Source: Platanthera guangdongensis (lineage: Eukaryota; Streptophyta; Magnoliopsida; Asparagales; Orchidaceae). From it: a DNA stretch of 64,000 nt. A model generated the notes under the pieces. It had not been told where the DNA came from. It did no database searches and was given only the letters and a program-made list of their open reading frames with translations. The stretch covers positions 73,222,346 through 73,286,345 of the forward strand of contig CM077157.1 in the NCBI GenBank assembly GCA_039583875.1, given 5' to 3'. The translations under genes and the position numbers were made by a program. Below, piece by piece: positions 42,789-52,382 of this stretch (the stretch's first letter is position 1; every line of letters starts with the position of its first letter).

Positions 42789-44212
42789 ATCGATCTTCCT
42801 CCGCTCGAGGTAGGACCTCCTCAATCCTCACCTCCTGGCGCCCATGTTACTGATACTGCTCCTTGTTTCCTCTCATCTCGAGGAACTCCGGGCACATGGT
42901 CGTGGCGTTCCCTTCGTCTTGGTGGAAGTCGCAGTAGGGCAACTACACACTGACTTCTCTTCTCCTCCTTCACGACGCTCTCCTCCTCTCCCCCATGGCT
43001 ATGGCCATAGCCTGATCTTGATTGGGGAGTGGAGGTCTTTGCGCCTGCCTCCAACCTGGGGGTGGAACTGATCCTGGTCCCCTGGTGGTGGTCCCTTCCC
43101 TGGTATCCTCTCAGTGGCCCTTGGTCTTGCCACTCGGGCCTCCATCCCAACCGACGGTCCGGCTCCTGACGCCCCCACCTGGGCTGCTGCTGTCCCTGAA
43201 GTTGCCTCTATTCCCTCTACCATGGTTCGGCTCTCCTCTCCTCCTCCCCCCTTGTCGCCTCTCGGCTCCTTCTATTCCTCTGTGGCCCACCAGGCCAATT
43301 TCCGGGCAAACTCCAGATTCGACGCTTCCCCATCGACTTCTCTTGCCGCCCTCTCCATCAGCTCCTCATAGGAGAGGGGGGCACTCTCTTCAGCTCCATC
43401 CTAAATAAACCCTGTTGCAGCCCGAGGATGAAAGCCATCATCAGGCTATGGGCTGGCAACTCCTAGACCTGGGTGACCTCCTCCTGGAACCGGTCAACAT
43501 AGCTCCCCAAGGTCTTATTCACCCTCTGCTTCATGTGGAACAGGGACTCCGACTCCTTCTTCCTCCTCTTGGAGGTGGTGAACCTTAGCATGAATCCCCG
43601 GCCCAGGTCCTCGAAGTAGTAAATGTAGCTGCCCTGCAGCTGGTAAAATCACTCCCTCGCCTTTTCCTTCAGGGTGATGGCAAAGTGCCGGCACTTGAAG
43701 CCATCCGACATCTGCCGGATCGAAACCACGTCTTTGAACCATTGGACGTGCTGGACCCCCTTCCAAGTGTAGTAAGACATCTCTGGCTCTCTGAACCCCT
43801 CTGGAACTGGGGCAGAGGAAACCAACTCGCTAAAGGGGTTGCCTCCCCCTGCCGGGCGAGCTGGAGCGTCTCGCACACCAATCTCGCCAACTCGGCCTAT
43901 GCTTGCCGAGCTGGGGAAGAGCTCGCGCTCGGGGAGCTCGCATCCCCTTCCTTCCTCGGCGACCTCCTTCCTAGCATGCCTGTCGGGAGCATCCTCGCCT
44001 AGAGACGGGGCGGCAGCGATTTGGGCAACTAGAGTCGAGCACTCGGCCCACACGCCGAGTGCGAACTTGATGAGGCTGAGTACCTCATGTCTGAAGTCTT
44101 CAAACATTCCCATTGTGGCCAGAGGTGGCTGGGGCGGTGAGTTGATCCTGTCTGAGCCTTGTCCTCCTGTCATCGAGCCTGCTGAAGATTTTCTGCACTG
44201 ACCACTCTCCAC
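42789..44212 (-). pseudogene. G2 gag
   Basis: It is homologous to the G1 gag through REPEMSYYTWKGVQHVQW, KCRHFAITLKEKARE, SESLFHMKQRVNKTLGSYVD and FRMELKRV. The start codon that is ATG in G1 reads GTG here, and stops and frame changes follow. X interrupts the region upstream of protease. Confidence 0.85.
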
Positions 44213-44228
44213 GCTCACCGCACCAAAA

Positions 44229-45039
44229 TGTTGAAACCGAAAACTCGGTCTCTTGTAGAGTTCACCCGTGGGGAAGGGGTGATAACACACCTACTTCTCT
44301 CCTGCAAGCCAAATGACAAAGGAAAACTGACCCAAGGGCTCGGCATGGAGGTCCCACCACACACCCGGTAGATCTTAGATCGCTTCCCCTCCTTAGGCAA
44401 AGGCCGAGCTTCAGAAAGCGCTAGAAGATTAGGGAACAAGTGAGCATCTAAAGCATGCCTTCTGAGGTACCCCTTGGGTCTTATTTATAGATTTCTAAAA
44501 ATGGCCTGCAAATAGCCAACCTACGTTATTCCAAACAGTTATGTGCAGTCCAGGTTGGCCTGCCAACAACGTAACTTTGTTATTATGAAAGGCTATGGGA
44601 TGGCCAGCGAGGGAAAATGGTAAAAAAAACATCACAGATCGATGGGCGAGTAGCTCTCAGCAACCTCTGCTCGGCAAGGGCGGCGAGTACGGGTCCGGAC
44701 TGCTCTGCTCACGAGCCGCGAGTTCACTCAGCGGTCAGAACTCGGCGAGCGACCTGGGACTCGACGAATGGTCCAGAGGACGATGAACTCCAAGTTCTAT
44801 TTGACGAACGCCGAGCTGCGTTCGACGAACTGAGGGGACTAGGTGGTACTCACTGCTTCTACTCTCCTCTCGACGAGTGCGGGCCCGGCTGGCCCTACTT
44901 GCGTGCGACTAGATGGGCTCGCCTGGACGAGCTGGAGGCTGCCGAGCTCTGCCCCCTTGGGGCTCGCCTGAGACTCAAGAAAAGGGAGACGGTTGATCTG
45001 GGTCCTGGCGACCCCACTCGCCGGATACGGGGTTGTACA
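44229..45039 (-). repeat. G2 5' LTR, 811 bp
   Basis: On the minus strand it starts TGTACAACCCCGTATCCGG and ends CGGTTTCAACA, matching the G1 LTR ends. Plus-strand TTATTTATAG near 44480 gives CTATAAATAA as a TATA candidate. Confidence 0.9.
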
Positions 45040-46228
45040 AATCAGACTCACTATCAGACAGTGTTAATTGTCTGTTTGCCAATAGGCTTTTGTCAGCCTT
45101 CTTGTGTTGTTCGTCCTTCAAGTTCTCAGACTTTCTCTCCTTCCTTTTTGCTGGGCAGTCAGCTATGACATGCCCTTTTCTGTTGCAACAATAACACACT
45201 ATATTAGTTTTAATATATTTATTCTGAGAAGAGTCATACCTGTCCCCAGAATTCTTCTTCCTTGGTTTCTTTAGATGATTGATCTTTTTGTGAGAAGAGT
45301 CTCCAGTTGAACCCTTCCATCTTCCTTGTTTTCTTCTCCTTAACATCTTTTTGAACTGTCTAGAGAAGAGTGACAGTTCCTCCTTAGTTAATTCTCATTC
45401 TGTTGTGGATGAATCTGAGCACTCAGAGGCAGTTTCCAGTTTTTTTGTGAGTATTGACTTCTCTCTGACTTTTCTGGATGACTTAGCCTTTAAAGTCAAG
45501 GTCTTTTCTCTATTGAGTGCTCTGGATGATTCTTCTTCAGACTTTTTGAGATTAAGTTGTAACTCATGAGACAACAACTTTCCAAATAGGGCTTGGGGGT
45601 CTATGTTGGCTAAGTTTCTCATTTCTCTTATGACACAGATCTTAATGTCTCATTCCTTGTTCAGGGACCTCAAGAACTTATCATTAAGTTCATAATTAGT
45701 AAAACTTCTGTCATAAGTCCTCAGGTTGTTAACAATTCTAAAGAACTTTTCAAAATACTCAGCCACTGAATCTTTTTTATCTTGCCTGAAAGCTTCATAC
45801 TGTTGAATTAGCAGAGATTTTCTATCATCTCTAACTTCTTCAGTACCTTCCATGTCAACTATCAAAGACTCCCACATTTCTTTGGTTGTTCTGCAATAAA
45901 TCAGATTCTGAAAAGTGGAATCATCAATTGCACTAACTATAATATTCTGAGCTTTTTTGTCCATAGAGGCCAGTATGATTTCATCCTTATCCATTTCCAT
46001 GTAAGTCTTGGGTATCTTGATGTTTGCATCAAGAACTGACAATTTCATGGGTATGAATGGTCCTTCAACTACAGTAATATATATTATTGGATCTGCTGCC
46101 TCCATGAATAATCTGACTCTTTCTTTCCAAATTCCAAAGTTTTCTTTGGAGCAGACATGGAGCTTAATGGAATTATTTTCCCTCTGGGCCATGATATTTC
46201 TTTCTTTGCAATCCTTTTGGATTCTCAC
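45040..46228 (-). pseudogene. C3 copia gag
   Basis: The N-terminal domain matches copia gag (UBN2-like): NFGIWKERVRLFMEAADPI, EGPFIPMK, KEMWESLIVDMEG, LIQQYEAFR and FEKFFRIVNNLR. After a stop near 45650 the frame resumes (LANIDPQALFGKLLSHELQL). A Lys-rich part and a CCHC knuckle CYCCNRKGHVIADC (about 45165-45205) follow. The likely start is MAQREN near 46190. Truncated by G2 soon after the knuckle. Confidence 0.88.
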
Positions 46229-46258
46229 TAGGATGGTATGCTTTTTTTAGTGAACCTC

Positions 46259-46270
46259 CCTCTGATACCA
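46259..46270 (-). other. C3 primer binding site
   Basis: The minus strand reads TGGTATCAGAGG two bases after the LTR, an initiator tRNA-Met-type primer site. Confidence 0.9.
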
Positions 46271-46566
46271 ATTGTAAATGTTTACTTTATGATTGAAAAT
46301 GACCTAGACGGGGGTGAATAGGTCTAATTTAATTATGGCTCCCCTTTTCTTTAATCAGAATACTACTTTAAATAAAGTGATTTACTCAGTCAGATAATTA
46401 ACATAAACTAAATAGCAATTAACAGAATTAACACATCACAACACATCAGCACACACAGCACAATGTACACAGATTTATAGTGGTTTCCCAATTTATGGGT
46501 ACATCCACTTTCCCCCTTCGCCAATCTAGCAATGAACTAGATTCGGCCAAACTCCTCCGCTTTCCT

Positions 46567-46800
46567 TTACTCAGATCTTTAGATCTTACACCTCAGAGCC
46601 CACCCGGCTCCTACTACTCAGACTTCACAAGTCTTTCCACTCAGATCACCAAGATCCTACACCTCGAGTTCTTCCCAAGAACTCTACCTCAGAATGAATC
46701 CTCACTCCTACTTCTCAGGCAACAAATGCCCTACAACTCAGAGAATTTTCAACTTATCCTACCTCAGGCAATCCTAGCCCTACCTCAGACTTTATAACAC
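46567..46800 (-). other. Mini-hairpin string in C3 LTR
   Basis: Plus-strand stems are AGATC/GATCT, GAGCC/GGCTC, GACTT/AAGTC, GATC/GATC, GAGTTCTT/AAGAACTC, GGCA/TGCC and GGC/GCC, separated by CTAC...CTCA spacers (complement GAG...GTAG). Two units near 46695 and 46745 pair poorly. An ATCTAG/CTAGAT hairpin lies beside the string at 46524-46542. Confidence 0.88.
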
Positions 46801-47309
46801 AGGCTTACAACAACAAGAGAATAAATCTCCACCACTCAGATCTACAGACAGATCTTACAAATTGAATATAACAGAGAAATGAATCAAAAAATGTCACCCA
46901 GTATGAGATTTGAGTAACTGCTTCTTGATCTGATCTTGATGATTGTGCTTCCTTTGATTCTGACAAGATAGATCTGATCAAACCCTTATTAGCTTTTCAA
47001 AGCTTCTTTAAGTAGAAATTATGGTTGATCTAGGCTGGAGAGATGTTGTAGATGCTTCTTGATCATACCTCTCTCCACCTTCTAAATTATAGTTGGAGCT
47101 TCAAAGATGTGCTGCTTCTTCTTTATTTTTTGTTCTTTTTTTCTCTATGTTATCTTTCTTCTGAAGACTGCATCCCTTTAAATAGACTCTGGCAGGAGTA
47201 ACCTGCTGATCCGGTTAATAACTGACAGTTCTGACAGTTGTCGGTACCTCAGTCTTGATATCTGTACTTAGGAAATAAGTCTGCAGACGTGTTGAGACTT
47301 GGCTGTGAA

Positions 47310-47815
47310 ATGTGTTGACACAAGTCCTGGGTGTCGACACAGCTCCTGTAGTGGTGTTGAAACACTTCTGAATGTGTCGACAAAGCTCTTCAACTTATCT
47401 CGACACAACTTCTGTGAAATGTGTCGACACAAGTCCTGTGTGTCGACACAGTTGTCTTCAGTCTCGTTACAGCTTGATTATAGTGTGTCGACACTAATCC
47501 TGAGTGTCGACACAGTTGTCTTTAGTCTCGACACAGCTTGAATAAAGTGTGTCGACACTAGTCCTGAGTGTCGACACAGTTGTCTTCAGTCTGGTATAAT
47601 GTGTATAGAGTGTGTCGACAATAGTCCTGAGTGTCGACACAGTTGTCTTCAGTCTGGTATAATGTGTATAGAGTGTGTCGACACTAGTCCTGAGTGTCGA
47701 CACAGTTGTCTTTAGTCTCGACACAGTTGTCCTTAGTGTCGACACACCTTTTCTTTGTCTCGACACAACTTGTTCAGTGTGTGTCGACACTAGTCCTGAG
47801 TGTCGACACATTGTA
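47310..47815. repeat. GTCGAC palindrome array in C3 LTR
   Basis: There are about 15 GTCGAC words in 500 bp, mostly GTGTCGACAC. They are organised in an imperfect tandem unit of about 70 bp containing CAGTTGTCTT(C/T)AGTCT. Confidence 0.93.
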
Positions 47816-47932
47816 CTTAGATTTATTAACCTGCACATATAAACTTAACATCCATCAAATACAACAATGTGTATATCATTGAGCTAAAAAGACTTCTTCA
47901 AATCAAGTACATTGAGAGCAATGTACTCAACA

Positions 47933-49650
47933 ACAACCTATTACCCGCCGGAAAATTAACCTAATAAAATTAACCTACCCACCATTTAGTTCTTCTTGCG
48001 TCGTTAGGACGAGGATGATGTGACAGTTCTCTGTAATTCCTTCCAAATTATAGGAGATTGATTTTAGAAAAAAAAATGGGACAAAAGATTGATTATGATG
48101 ATTTTTTCCGACGAGAATGCATAGTTCTCCGACAAGAATGCACAGATTGATTTTTAAATTAGGTTAAATGTTAAAATAAAATTTCAAGTAGCACTGCAAA
48201 TGTTATTCTTCCAAACAGTTTTACAGATTTTGTCACTAATCAGCAAAAGAACTGATTATTTCATCACTGCTTCTCACCACTGCTTCTCCAGTCGCCCCCA
48301 CATCACCAAACAGAGCCCAAGTTTTGTATCAATTGTATCAGCTTTATTTACTAAGACTACGGCTCTCTTTTGGGGCGACAGTGTGAGAGAAAACAATGAT
48401 AAGAAATCAATGGTAAGTTATAGCCGTTCAGAAAGCTGTTTTGAAAAAATTATAGGCTATTTGAAAAATCTTCGTTTAAATATTTTTCAAAACAGTATTT
48501 CACATTTTTTAATCATAAAGTGTGTTTTATGTTAATTATCATATGGATAAATTAACATTATATAAATCATAAATAAGCAAGTTATAAAATGTCAGCGACG
48601 AGAAGCAAATATCACGGATAGTGAAGAATCATAAATGGGAGAAAAAAACATTTGCAACTATGAGAAGGAAGAAAGACAGATCACGTATAGCCCGGGCAAG
48701 ACTTTCAGAAACGCTCGAATAAAAGAGAAAAAGTTGAAAGCAAAGAAGAAGCTTTTAAAAAACCTATATTGAACCGGCAGCACAAAATGCCCCAAAAAAA
48801 ACTTTCTTGAAAAAAGAACTTTTTGAAAAAGATTCTCATAAAACACCTTAAAAAGAATAGCGGCGGCGGAAATAGAACTTTTCCCACCACCCCAAAGAGA
48901 ATCGAGAAGTCTGCACATCCTAAGTAACTATTATATACTATTACTTGAATATAGTCTTACATGAAACATGAATGATTCAAAAAATAATCAACAAAATAAT
49001 TACAATAACTAATTTAGTTAATTTCTTAATATTTCTCACCATACTTTTTCACCATCGCCCAGGCATTATTGGTCATCTCGATCAATACGCACAGTATACC
49101 TGAAACTACTGATCAGGTTGATTTTGAATAACAAAAAATCTAAGGTACTCCTGTTTGGCATAGCGCCGGCGGTCGTGAACATTTTCTTTCCGGCGAGTTT
49201 GGACCAAATCAGTGCCGTCATGAAATAAGTGTTGTTTGACGTAACAATGATTGTGACTGCCACCAAAAAAAACCAATTTTAAACATAAAATAGACAGTTT
49301 CTTAGGGAAGGTCAAGCATTCGCGAACAACAGTTTGTAACAGTGACCACGACCTCAGCCACCGTGCCAAACAGACCCTAAACCTCAACCATAAGCCGCAA
49401 ACAAATCTGCTAACATCTAAACCAAACAGCCCCTAAAACTAGAAATGTGATGTAAAGGAAACCCCAAAACAGAATTGAAAGACTATATACATTAATGTAA
49501 AATACATGATTACAAACATTTGATCCTGCTTACCAAAATGGAGAATATATATCTCCCTATAAACCGCATGCTAACAACATTACCCCCCACCACATAAAAT
49601 TTAAACAGTCAGAAAAAAGCTATAACAACCCACTTTTGTTCCAGCCTGTC
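47933..49650. other. Intergenic host DNA
   Basis: This AT-rich sequence has no convincing gene. Two stretches (about 48290-48375 and 49280-49435) contain CCAAACAGA(G/C)CC-type ends often seen in small DNA transposon remnants, but no complete inverted-repeat pair or target duplication was found. The part next to 49650 would hold the 3' UTR of the WEB gene. Confidence 0.5.
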
Positions 49651-51162
49651 CTACCCTGTGCAAGAATATTGTCTCCTCTTTTTGTTCTTCTTTGTCTTCT
49701 TCCTCTTCGATCTTTCATTTCTCAAGAGACGCGCCAACAAAACAAAACCAAATCTCTTCCTCTTCGTCGGATTCTTCTTGCGAGAAGATCTGCAGCCATT
49801 CTTTGGAGACAAAACTTCCACTCCTCTGTCCAGTAATTGACGGAGCGAAACCTTCACCTTTTCTGCTGATGTCTGGGGTATTCCCGAGTTGTAATCATCA
49901 TCTACAGGGCCAATCAACTTCCTACTAAGTATCTCTCCGATAGAGAATGTATGACTCAGCCCACTCCATGGATCATCATTCACCAAATTTAGCCCATTAA
50001 GGTCAAGCATCCTCGGGGAGACGTGTTTTTGATGACCTGGATATGAGCTCTTAAATTTGGCAGAGTTATGAATGTATCTTCGCTTCTGCCCGTGCTCGGA
50101 TCTCCATCTCCGCAATGCTTCTTCGGCAGACAGTTTTCCCTGGTTCGCCTCATCGGCATGATCCATGGCTTCTTCAAGAAACTTCTTTGCGGTTTCTAAA
50201 TCTGTTGCAGCTTCCGCGAGTTTCTCCATTAGCTCCACATTAGATCGGTTCGCTCTCTCCACATCGAGCACAGAGAGTTCGATTCTCTTCCTGGAGATTT
50301 CCTCAGCCTCTTGAACTTTGCGAATTAGAATGGTGTATTCGTCAGTTGAAAGGATCACTTTGATCGAACTGCTAGTGTTTGATAAAGCTTTAGCTCGAGC
50401 AACTGCAGCAGCTTCAGTGGCTTTGGCAGCTTCTTCCATCTTTTTAGCAGCAAAAATCCTAATTTCACCAGCCTTTATACTAACATTTATTAGTTCAATC
50501 TCAGAAGCTAATCTTTTTACTTCAGATTTAGCAGCTTCAATGGCTTGTTTAAATTGTTGTCTCTCAGAAGCTAGTCTTTTTACTTCAGATTTAGCAGCTT
50601 CAATGGCTTGTTTACATTGTTCTCTCTCAGAATTAAGTTTCTTGATTTCCATGGAGATACTTACAGGATCTCCATTACAGTAACCATTAGCTTGTTTGGT
50701 CAACCGTAAAGTCATTTGCTTCAACTCTTCTTCCAAAGAAGAAGCAATGGCATTTTTCGAAGAAACATTTTCCAGATTTTTTTTGTGCAAGGCTTTCTCT
50801 TCCCGTAATTTATAGCTGATTGATTCTATGGAGGCTTGAATGTTAGTCAGATAGCTTGTTGTTCGGCTCAGAATCACTTTCGCCTGGCCGAGCTCAACTA
50901 AAATTGACCCAGGAGATCCTGCTGCCTTCACACCGCCATGAATGAAATGTACAGGGGAACCATTAGCGAGGGCTTCAGAGAATTTATTGGCATCAGATAA
51001 TTCATGTAATCGGAATTTCAAGTCATCTACAGTCTTTTTAGTCTTTTCAAGCTCCTGTAGAACCTCCAGAGTTTCCCTTTCTTTTATAATAAGATCCTTC
51101 TGCAGTTGAGCAGCCTGCTCTTGGACATTCATAAGCTCAAAATCCTCCACTGAATGATGTTT
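49651..51162 (-). CDS. WEB-family coiled-coil protein, last exon(s)
   Basis: 503 codons to a stop at 49651. The frame is open upstream of the first Met and begins after a clear 3' splice site (TTTGTTTTCTTCTTAG at 51163-51178, minus strand), so this is a terminal exon, not a complete gene. Nearly all of residues 1-330 is coiled coil (EVLQELEKTKKTVDDL, ERANRSNVELMEKLAEAATD). The C-terminal half has family hallmarks: EEALRRWRSEHGQKRR, SFSIGEILSRKL-like TFSIGEILSRKL, KVSLRQLLD and a basic tail (KRKRFGF). WEB proteins with PMI2 act in light-driven chloroplast movement; this one resembles the At2g40480/At3g56270 group (recalled, not searched). A 63-bp in-frame tandem duplication is present. The N-terminal exon is not seen. 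Confidence 0.9.
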   Translation of the reverse strand, partial: KHHSVEDFELMNVQEQAAQLQKDLIIKERETLEVLQELEKTKKTVDDLKFRLHELSDANKFSEALANGSPVHFIHGGVKAAGSPGSILVELGQAKVILSRTTSYLTNIQASIESISYKLREEKALHKKNLENVSSKNAIASSLEEELKQMTLRLTKQANGYCNGDPVSISMEIKKLNSEREQCKQAIEAAKSEVKRLASERQQFKQAIEAAKSEVKRLASEIELINVSIKAGEIRIFAAKKMEEAAKATEAAAVARAKALSNTSSSIKVILSTDEYTILIRKVQEAEEISRKRIELSVLDVERANRSNVELMEKLAEAATDLETAKKFLEEAMDHADEANQGKLSAEEALRRWRSEHGQKRRYIHNSAKFKSSYPGHQKHVSPRMLDLNGLNLVNDDPWSGLSHTFSIGEILSRKLIGPVDDDYNSGIPQTSAEKVKVSLRQLLDRGVEVLSPKNGCRSSRKKNPTKRKRFGFVLLARLLRNERSKRKKTKKNKKRRQYSCTG

Positions 51163-51297
51163 CTAAGAAGAAAACAAACTATTTTGAGAAATTTCTAGTA
51201 CCAAATTGTGAAAAAACATTGAGAAGCTAAAATGAAACAGACTACAATTTGAAGAACACTTCAAAAAAGAAACATCTTCAAGAAACAGGAAGATACA
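51163..51297 (-). other. Intron remnant of the WEB gene
   Basis: AT-rich sequence carries a pyrimidine tract and AG next to the exon. No further exon is visible before element F begins at about 51298. Confidence 0.7.
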
Positions 51298-51424
51298 TGT
51301 TACCAACCGCGGCGCAATCGACTCGTATTGGGGCAAGACGTATCAGCGACGCAACAATAGCACTCACGAAGACCTCGAATATGATGAGGATCACGGCGAC
51401 ATGACAGGGATGACATCATCCAAG

Positions 51425-51645
51425 GAGTAGACTTTTTTACTTTTATTATCCCATGTGTTTTAAGCTCAAGTGGGGTGCATGCTTTCATGATGATTAGTGT
51501 GAACTTTTTGACTTTTATTATCTCATGTATTTTAAGCTCAAGTGGGGGCATGCTTTCATGATGACTAGCTTAAATTTTTTGACTTTAATTATCTCATGTG
51601 TTTTAAGCCCAAACGGGGGGCATGCTTTCATGATAACAAGATTAC
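51425..51645 (+). repeat. Triple repeat in F LTR
   Basis: Three copies of about 85 bp contain TTATTATCTCATGT, TTTTAAGCTCAAGTGGGG and GCATGCTTTCATGAT. A TATA candidate CTATTTAAACC follows at 51685 and a CT-repeat at 51737-51765. Confidence 0.85.
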
Positions 51646-51910
51646 TTTATTCCCACTTGTCTAAGCCTAGGCGGAAGACCTTTCTATTTAAACCTATTGT
51701 GATCTCTTTGAGGGTAAGAAGAAAAAGGTTGAAGATCTCTCTCTCTCTCTCCCTCTCCCTCTTCCACCAGGGCTAACGCCGGCCACCCTCCTCTCTCGCT
51801 CTCTACCGCAGCCATCTCGACGGGATCCGAGAAGGGTCATCGCAATCCCTTGCGGGACATAGTCCTCCATCGGCATATTACGTGCTAGAACTCACAAGCA
51901 CGTATCAACG

Positions 51911-51922
51911 TGGTATCAGAGA
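51911..51922 (+). other. F primer binding site
   Basis: TGGTATCAGAGA lies three bases after the LTR end (ATCA, 51907), an initiator tRNA-Met-type primer site. Confidence 0.88.
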
Positions 51923-51969
51923 TACCTCCTCCCTCCCCCGACGCATGACTTCTTCCCTTACCCGCAGAC

Positions 51970-52382
51970 ATGGCTGACCACAATCAGCTACTACCATTCC
52001 TTCAACCCATCTTGGACGTGATTGCACACATGCAAACGTCTTTGAACCTCCAAGGTGCCGAACTCGCCATCCTAAGGGCGCACGCACATGACACCAGACC
52101 ATCGGGGTCCGCAAGTCCCATCGGACATACCACCACCACCACTCCATCCTCCTACAAGTCCCAACTCCGGAAGGAAGTTCGACCCCGCCCGCCGACGGCC
52201 TTCCCCCGCATTACCCGAAGATGGACTTCCCAATATATGACGGCCATGATGATCCATTTTTCTGGCTCACCCGGTACGAGCTCTACTTCTCCACCCAATG
52301 TAGCCCACCGGAAGATCAACTCGGCCTCGCTTCGTTTCATCTCATGGGCGCAACCCAAATGTGGTTCATGCAACTACGCCGT
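51970..52382 (+). pseudogene. F gag, N-terminal fragment
   Basis: The ATG begins MADHNQLLPFLQPILD. After about 60 codons the frame shifts; the capsid start is then readable in another frame: FPIYDGHDDPFFWLTRYELY, PPEDQLGLASFHLMGATQMW. Cut by element A at 52383. Confidence 0.85.

Larger units (their letters stand above)
25055..45039 (-). mobile_element. G2: second Tat-type Ty3/gypsy element, interrupted by X
   Basis: It is from the same family as G1. The 5' LTR lies at 44229-45039, gag at 42789-44212, protease, RT and RNase H at 25055-27524. X (27525-42783) splits it between gag and protease. The integrase end and 3' LTR are left of C2, outside the window. The 5' LTR abuts copia gag of C3, so G2 inserted into C3. 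Confidence 0.85.
45040..47932 (-). mobile_element. C3: 5' part of a SIRE-like Ty1/copia element
   Basis: It has a 5' LTR (46273-47932), primer site, and gag cut by G2 at 45039/45040. The rest lies left of the window. It is the oldest member of the left stack and abuts non-element DNA at 47933. Its LTR shares the opening TGTTG(A/G)GTACATTG and the GTCGAC word with C0, so C0 and C3 are one family. Confidence 0.88.
46273..47932 (-). repeat. C3 5' LTR, 1660 bp
   Basis: On the minus strand it starts TGTTGAGTACATTGC and ends GTAAACATTTACA. It carries the GTCGAC array (47310-47815), the mini-hairpin string (46567-46800), the shared block (46472-46513) and the hairpin GACCTA/TAGGTC around a C5 run (46301-46323). 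Confidence 0.88.
51298..52382 (+). mobile_element. F: 5' fragment of a Ty3/gypsy element
   Basis: It comprises an LTR-like region, primer site and the start of gag, cut by A at 52383. It lies in the intron of the WEB gene. The left boundary is uncertain: 51298 is where intron-like sequence ends, but TGCATGC at 51475, just after a purine-rich AAGTGGGG, could be the true LTR start. Confidence 0.7.

Noticed and set aside
48658..49387. Minus-strand ORFs in the intergenic region
   Set aside because: Low-complexity Phe/Leu-rich frames without start context or homology; codon pattern not gene-like.
49280..49435. A complete MITE ending in CCAAACAGACCC
   Set aside because: No matching inverted end and target duplication could be found nearby, so only a remnant is possible.
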